A stretch of 64,000 bases of DNA from Dyella sp. BiH032 (GTDB lineage: Bacteria; Pseudomonadota; Gammaproteobacteria; Xanthomonadales; Rhodanobacteraceae), in contig NZ_CP134867.1 in NCBI RefSeq assembly GCF_031954525.1, forward strand, positions 1,240,001-1,304,000, written 5' to 3'. Position 1 is the stretch's first letter. The number at the start of each line of letters is the position of its first letter. This document shows, piece by piece, positions 59,869-64,000 of this stretch. Both the position numbers and the translations under genes were made by a program. The notes beneath the pieces were generated by a model, which saw only the letters and a list, made by a program, of their open reading frames with translations, did no database searches and was not told where the DNA came from.

Positions 59869-61908
59869 TCAGTCTTCCTCGACCTTCGGCTTCCATGCCT
59901 CGCTGAGCTGTTTCTGCACCGGAGAAGGCACCGGCTCGTAGTGGCTCAGGTCGAGGCTGTAGCGACCGCGGCCGCCGGTCACCGCCTTCAGCTCGGAGGG
60001 GTAGTCGATCAGTTCCGCCAGCGGCGCCTGCGCCTTGATCACCAGCTCGCCGCCGCGCTGCGTGTCGGTGCCGAGGATGCGCGCGCGCTTGCCGGCGAGC
60101 CCGCCGGTGACATCGCCCACATTGGCTTCCGGAATCGCCACTTCCACGTCGACGATCGGCTCCAGCACCACCGGGCGCGCCTTGCCTACGGCGTCCAGGA
60201 AGGCCTTCTTGCCGGCGGAGACGAAGGCCACTTCCTTGGAGTCGACCGGATGGTACTTGCCGTCGTACACGGTCACGCGCAGGTCCTGCATCGGATAGCC
60301 GGCCACGGCGCCGTTTTCCATCGCCTGGCGCACGCCTTTCTCGATCGCCGGCAGGAACTGGTTGGGGATCACGCCGCCTTTCACTTCGTCGACGAATTCG
60401 AAACCCGCGCCGCGGTCCAGCGGCTCGACGCGCAGGAACACCTCGCCGAACTGCCCGGCGCCCCCGGTCTGCTTCTTGTGGCGATGGTGGCCGTCGGCGC
60501 GCGAAGCGATGGTTTCGCGATACGCCACGCGCGGAGGGTGGGTGATCACCTCCACGCCATAGCGTTCCTTCATGCGTTCGAGCATCACCTTCAGGTGCAG
60601 GTCGGACAGGCCGCGCACCACGGTCTCGTTGAGTTCCTTATGATGCTCGACGCGGAAGCAAGGGTCTTCCTCGGCCAGCCGCGACAGCGCCTGCGACAGT
60701 TTCTGCTCCTGGCCCTTGTGCTTGGGCTCCAGTGCCAGGCCGAACATCGGTTGCGGAAAGCGCAGTGGCGCGAGATGGATGCGGTCCTCGTCGTGCGAAT
60801 CGTGCAGTACCGCATCGAAATGGATGTCCTCCACCTTCGCCACCGCGGCGATGTCGCCGGGGATGGCCTGCTCGATCTCCACGTGCTGCTTGCCGTTGAG
60901 GCGGAACAGATGCCCCACCTTGAACGGCTTGCGCCCGTCGTCGATGAACAGCTGCGTGTCGCGGCGGATCGTGCCCTGCCAGACGCGGAACACGCCGAGC
61001 TTGCCGACGAAGGGGTCGTTGACGATCTTGAATACGTCCGCGATGACGTGCTTCGTCGGGTCGGCCGTGACGTCGATGGGCTCGTCCTTCGCGTTGAGGA
61101 ACGGCGGCGGATTGCCTTCGGCCGGATTCGGCAGCAGCTGCTCCGCCAGTTCCAGGAACTCCGCCACGCCCGCGCCGGTGCGCGCGCTGACGAAGCAGAT
61201 CGGCACGAGATGGCCTTCGCGCAGGCACTGCTCGAACGCGTCGTGCAGCTGCTCGGGCGTGAGCGCTTCTTCGCCCGCGTCCAGGTACGAACCCATCACC
61301 GTTTCGTTGATCTCCACCACCTGGTCGAGGATGCGCTGGTGCGCTTCGGTCAGCGAGGAGAAATCGGTGGCGCCGTCGCGGTGGAAGAAGCAGTCCAGCA
61401 CCTTCGTGCCGCCCTCGGCGGGCAGGTTCACCGGCAGGCATTCGTTGCCGAACTCTTCGCGCAAGGCGTCCACCAGGTCGCCCAGGCGCGCGACGTCGGC
61501 GTCGATCTTGTTGACCACCAGCACGCGCGCGAGGCCGCGCTCGCGGGCGCGCTCCATCATGCGGCGCGTGCCGTACTCGATGCCGTTGGCGGCATTCACC
61601 ACGATGGCGACGGTCTCGACCGCCGCGAATGCCGACAGCGCGCCGCCGCGGAAATCCGCGTAGCCGGCGGTGTCGATCAATTGGAGATGGCAGTGGGGAA
61701 GGTCGATGCCGGCGACGCAGCTATCGATGGAATGGCCGCGCGCCTTTTCCTGGCTGTCGGTATCCGATTGCGTGGAGCCGCGCTCCACCGATCCCTGCGT
61801 CTGAATGACGCCTCCGGCATGCAGCAAGGCCTCGAACAGCGTGGTCTTGCCCGCGCCGGCATGGCCGGCGAGCGCGATGTTGCGGATGTTTTCCGTGTTG
61901 TACGACAC
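59869..61908 (-). CDS. EF-G-like translational GTPase
   Basis: 679 residues with the five-domain EF-G layout. G1 is GHAGAGKTT (about 15-23), G3 is LIDTAGYADF where canonical EF-G has DTPGH, and G4 is NKID. The second half has the EF-G domain III-V features (THPPRVAYRETI, GGAGQFGEVFLRVEP). It is shorter than FusA (about 700), and the catalytic His of G3 is replaced by Tyr. It belongs to the EF-G-like side branch of unclear role, not the housekeeping fusA. The start is GTG 61908 with AGGAGG 8 bases upstream. Confidence 0.9.
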   Translation of the reverse strand: MSYNTENIRNIALAGHAGAGKTTLFEALLHAGGVIQTQGSVERGSTQSDTDSQEKARGHSIDSCVAGIDLPHCHLQLIDTAGYADFRGGALSAFAAVETVAIVVNAANGIEYGTRRMMERARERGLARVLVVNKIDADVARLGDLVDALREEFGNECLPVNLPAEGGTKVLDCFFHRDGATDFSSLTEAHQRILDQVVEINETVMGSYLDAGEEALTPEQLHDAFEQCLREGHLVPICFVSARTGAGVAEFLELAEQLLPNPAEGNPPPFLNAKDEPIDVTADPTKHVIADVFKIVNDPFVGKLGVFRVWQGTIRRDTQLFIDDGRKPFKVGHLFRLNGKQHVEIEQAIPGDIAAVAKVEDIHFDAVLHDSHDEDRIHLAPLRFPQPMFGLALEPKHKGQEQKLSQALSRLAEEDPCFRVEHHKELNETVVRGLSDLHLKVMLERMKERYGVEVITHPPRVAYRETIASRADGHHRHKKQTGGAGQFGEVFLRVEPLDRGAGFEFVDEVKGGVIPNQFLPAIEKGVRQAMENGAVAGYPMQDLRVTVYDGKYHPVDSKEVAFVSAGKKAFLDAVGKARPVVLEPIVDVEVAIPEANVGDVTGGLAGKRARILGTDTQRGGELVIKAQAPLAELIDYPSELKAVTGGRGRYSLDLSHYEPVPSPVQKQLSEAWKPKVEED

Positions 61909-62151
61909 GATGCGACCCTCCTCTAGCAGAGTGCGGTCGTCGACCTGCGGCGCCGCACGACGCCGCGCGAAGCGGCTGGCGATGGCGGGCCGTCATGGCG
62001 GGTCCGGGCGTCCGGGACGCGGGGGCGGTCATGGCGGGAGTACGGCGCGGAGGCGCCGTCCGCATAGCCTTGTGCCGGCGGGCGGCAGGGTCAAGCTGCA
62101 CCGCACGGGAACTGGCGCGGGAACCGGTGCGGGAACCCCGGCGGGTCGGAC

Positions 62152-63210
62152 TTGTCTTGGTTGTTCCCGTGCGGTCCTCCACGCGGGCTTCACTTTCGCG
62201 CCAAGGTCACCGTCATCGAACACGCACCGCAGGTCGAACATCACCGCTGGAACGCTCCGGAAGGGCGCGACCGCGGCCTGGCGCCGCTGGACGGTCCGAC
62301 CCGCGCGCTGCTGCACCAGCTGCGCTGGCGCCGGCCGCCGCGCGATCGGCGGCGATTCTGGGTGGGCGTGTCCGCGGCGCTGGCGCTGCATCTGGTCTTC
62401 GTCGCCCTGACCTGGTGGGAAATGCGTCCGCGCCCTGGCGAGCCGCTGCCGCCGCCGCGCAGCGGCGATGCGCTGCAGGTGCGCTTCATCCCGCGCGGTG
62501 CGGTGCGCCCCTCGGCGCCGCCTCCCGTCGAGACATCGCCACCCCCGCTGCCGCCCGCACCCCGAGTGGCGCCCGTGCGCGAGCCGCCGGCAAAGAACGC
62601 GATGACCGCCAGCCTGCCTACGCCGGCACCGGCCTCGAGCGCGCCTGCGGCGGTTGCACCGGCACCACGCCTCTACGGTGCGGACGGCCGTCCGCTGCTG
62701 CCCGCCACCGGGCCCGCGCCGGCGTCCACCGCCGGCTACGTGGAACGCGGCGTGGTGGGCGACGGCCAGGTCATGCGGCACGACACGCCGGTGAAGTACC
62801 AGGCCACGCGCTTCGACAAGGACTGGGACAAGGGCAACGCCTTCGACAGCGCGCTCAAGCGCCTGGTGGACAAGACCACGGTCAAGAAGACCGTCACCCT
62901 CGCGCCTGGCCTGCGCATCCATTGCGCGGTGGCGCTCGCGGCGCTGGCCGGCGGATGCGGCGGCGATCCGCCCTCGCCGCCGTCGGCCAAGGACGGCGAC
63001 GAGCGCCTCAGCATGGCGCCGGCCCGTTCGCTCGCGCCGCCTCCCGGTCCGCCGGAGCCGCCGCCGAGCGAAGAGGCGTGCATCGCGATCTACCGCGACG
63101 GCAAGCCGCTGCCGCACGGCTGTCCGGTGGACACGCCCACCCGCGCCGTGGACGCGGAACTGCGCGAGCGCGCCGCGAAGGAAGCGAAGGCGAAAGCGAA
63201 CGGCGGCTGA
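62152..63210 (+). CDS. Proline-rich single-span membrane protein of unknown function
   Basis: About 352 residues if the TTG at 62152 is used; the start is uncertain because no ATG or clear ribosome binding site precedes the membrane helix (FWVGVSAALALHLVFVALTWW, about 69-89). After the helix come Pro/Ala-rich stretches, a conserved-looking segment (TRFDKDWDKGNAFDSALKRLVDKTTVKKTVTLAPGLRIHC) and a second Pro-rich region. The layout recalls TonB or TolA, but no TonB C-terminal domain is seen. A similar protein follows in tandem. Confidence 0.65.
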   Translation: MSWLFPCGPPRGLHFRAKVTVIEHAPQVEHHRWNAPEGRDRGLAPLDGPTRALLHQLRWRRPPRDRRRFWVGVSAALALHLVFVALTWWEMRPRPGEPLPPPRSGDALQVRFIPRGAVRPSAPPPVETSPPPLPPAPRVAPVREPPAKNAMTASLPTPAPASSAPAAVAPAPRLYGADGRPLLPATGPAPASTAGYVERGVVGDGQVMRHDTPVKYQATRFDKDWDKGNAFDSALKRLVDKTTVKKTVTLAPGLRIHCAVALAALAGGCGGDPPSPPSAKDGDERLSMAPARSLAPPPGPPEPPPSEEACIAIYRDGKPLPHGCPVDTPTRAVDAELRERAAKEAKAKANGG

Positions 63211-63282
63211 GCCTCGCGAGGCGACCCCGGCCGTCCGGCGCGACGCAGCGGAACGCCGGTTCCGCCCGCTACACTGCGCCGC

Positions 63283-64000
63283 ATGTCTTCGCCTCCCCAG
63301 GAACCGTCCAGCGCGGCCCCCGTCATCGTGTCGCTGCCTTCGCCGCGCGAAGCGGCCACGCGCGCGGCGGTCTACCGCAATCGCCGCAAGGAGCGCCCGC
63401 GCGATCGCCTGCTGCGACTGCTGGGCCTGCTGGGCGCGCTGCTGGTCCATCTGGCGGTGCTGTTCGGCGCGATCCTGGGGCCTGCCTACGACCTGGTCGA
63501 GCCGCCGTCGGAGCACACTCCCGCGCTGCAGGTACGCCTGATCGAGAAGAAGAAGGACGAGCCGCCGCCCCCGCCGCCGGTGCGCGGCACGCCGCCGAAG
63601 GAAGTGGGCCCCGTGCGCAAGGCCGGCGGTGCACCCACCGTCGTGCGCACGCAGCGCGCCAGCACCAACTCCACCCGCACCGACGCGGACATCGCGCCGG
63701 TGCCGGTCCCCGCCCTGGAGACGCCCGTGGTCGTGGTGAAGGCGCATCCCAGTGCGCCGAAGCCGGAGCCGGTCGCCGCGCCGCGGCCGGCCGTCACCTT
63801 GCCCAAGCCGTCGCCCGCGCCCGAATTGCAGCCGGTGCCGACCAGCGCCGAGCCGCCGCAAGTCACGCTGGAGACCCCGCCGGCACCGCAGCCTGTGCCG
63901 CCGAAATTTCAGCCCGAGCCCGTGCGCAAGGCGCAGGCCGAAGGCACGCAGCCGATGCCGCCGCCAGCGTCGCTCGCACTGCCGGACGTGCCGGCGCCAT
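63283..64000 (+). CDS. Proline-rich single-span membrane protein, truncated by window end
   Basis: An open frame from ATG 63283 runs without a stop to the window edge (239 codons). A basic N terminus (YRNRRKERPRDRLLRLL), one helix (LLGALLVHLAVLFGAILG, about 50-68) and then a long Pro/Ala/Val-rich periplasmic-type tail with PPPPPPV and repeated PxP motifs are visible. LHLVFV/LVHLAVLF helices and an LQVR(F/L)I segment are shared with the preceding gene, suggesting distant paralogues. TACACT 7 bases before the ATG and no ribosome binding site suggest a leaderless mRNA. Annotations such as transmembrane repetitive protein exist for this type. Confidence 0.75.
   Translation, partial: MSSPPQEPSSAAPVIVSLPSPREAATRAAVYRNRRKERPRDRLLRLLGLLGALLVHLAVLFGAILGPAYDLVEPPSEHTPALQVRLIEKKKDEPPPPPPVRGTPPKEVGPVRKAGGAPTVVRTQRASTNSTRTDADIAPVPVPALETPVVVVKAHPSAPKPEPVAAPRPAVTLPKPSPAPELQPVPTSAEPPQVTLETPPAPQPVPPKFQPEPVRKAQAEGTQPMPPPASLALPDVPAP

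Overview
The window is GC-rich, gene-dense bacterial chromosome. Protein types, coding style (frequent TTG/GTG starts, ATGA stop-start overlaps) and OxyR, GlnS, SapC and RDD/MoxR arrangements point to a gammaproteobacterium of the Xanthomonadales/Lysobacterales, most likely Rhodanobacteraceae (Dyella/Rhodanobacter/Luteibacter-like). The taxonomic call is inference from gene content. I see no rRNA, tRNA, CRISPR array, transposase, integrase or phage gene.

Layout. 1-2.1 kb: end of an unknown gene, an EamA exporter, repeat copy A, a DUF2127 membrane protein. 2.1-8.2 kb: cstA-ybdD pyruvate/peptide transport genes preceded on the same strand by a beta-propeller hybrid histidine kinase. 8.4-12.1 kb: DUF4197 protein, peptide deformylase, a second sensor kinase, a DUF3617 protein. 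12.2-16.6 kb: repeat B and a signalling set of orphan PhnD-type binding protein, NarL-type regulator and hybrid kinase. 16.8-24 kb: repeat C, then TVP38 protein, nucleoside deaminase, glnS, diguanylate cyclase, DUF2007 protein, apt, msrA and repeat D. 24-37.5 kb: formyltransferase/polysaccharide deacetylase pair, oxyR with a candidate OxyR site, exported M1 aminopeptidase, a 1372-residue membrane protein of unknown function coupled to prmC, and a secreted GH18 chitinase behind a 16-bp palindrome. 37.5-41.7 kb: dxs, low-affinity iron permease family protein, HNH endonuclease, SapC.

41.7-46.8 kb holds the most interesting functional set: a TonB-dependent receptor, a Tat-exported flavin amine oxidase/dehydrogenase, a small c-type cytochrome and a RidA-family protein with its own signal peptide. 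Read together they suggest periplasmic amine or amino-acid oxidation feeding the respiratory chain, with imine clean-up in the periplasm. 47-52 kb: repeats E and F, GNAT acetyltransferase, acyl-CoA dehydrogenase plus lipoprotein behind a PsrA-type box, and a SET-domain methyltransferase. 52-59.2 kb: a tightly coupled seven-gene operon (RDD, RDD, SpoIIM, DUF4129, DUF4350, MoxR ATPase, DUF58). 59.2-64 kb: GreA/GreB-like factor, EF-G-like GTPase and two proline-rich single-span membrane proteins, the last cut by the window edge.

Across all this lies a family of six long (about 0.44-0.57 kb) intergenic repeats built from interchangeable hairpin modules, plus one solitary module. Several copies are preceded on their left by strand-asymmetric, C-poor G/T-rich DNA. 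This family is the main unexplained structure of the window.
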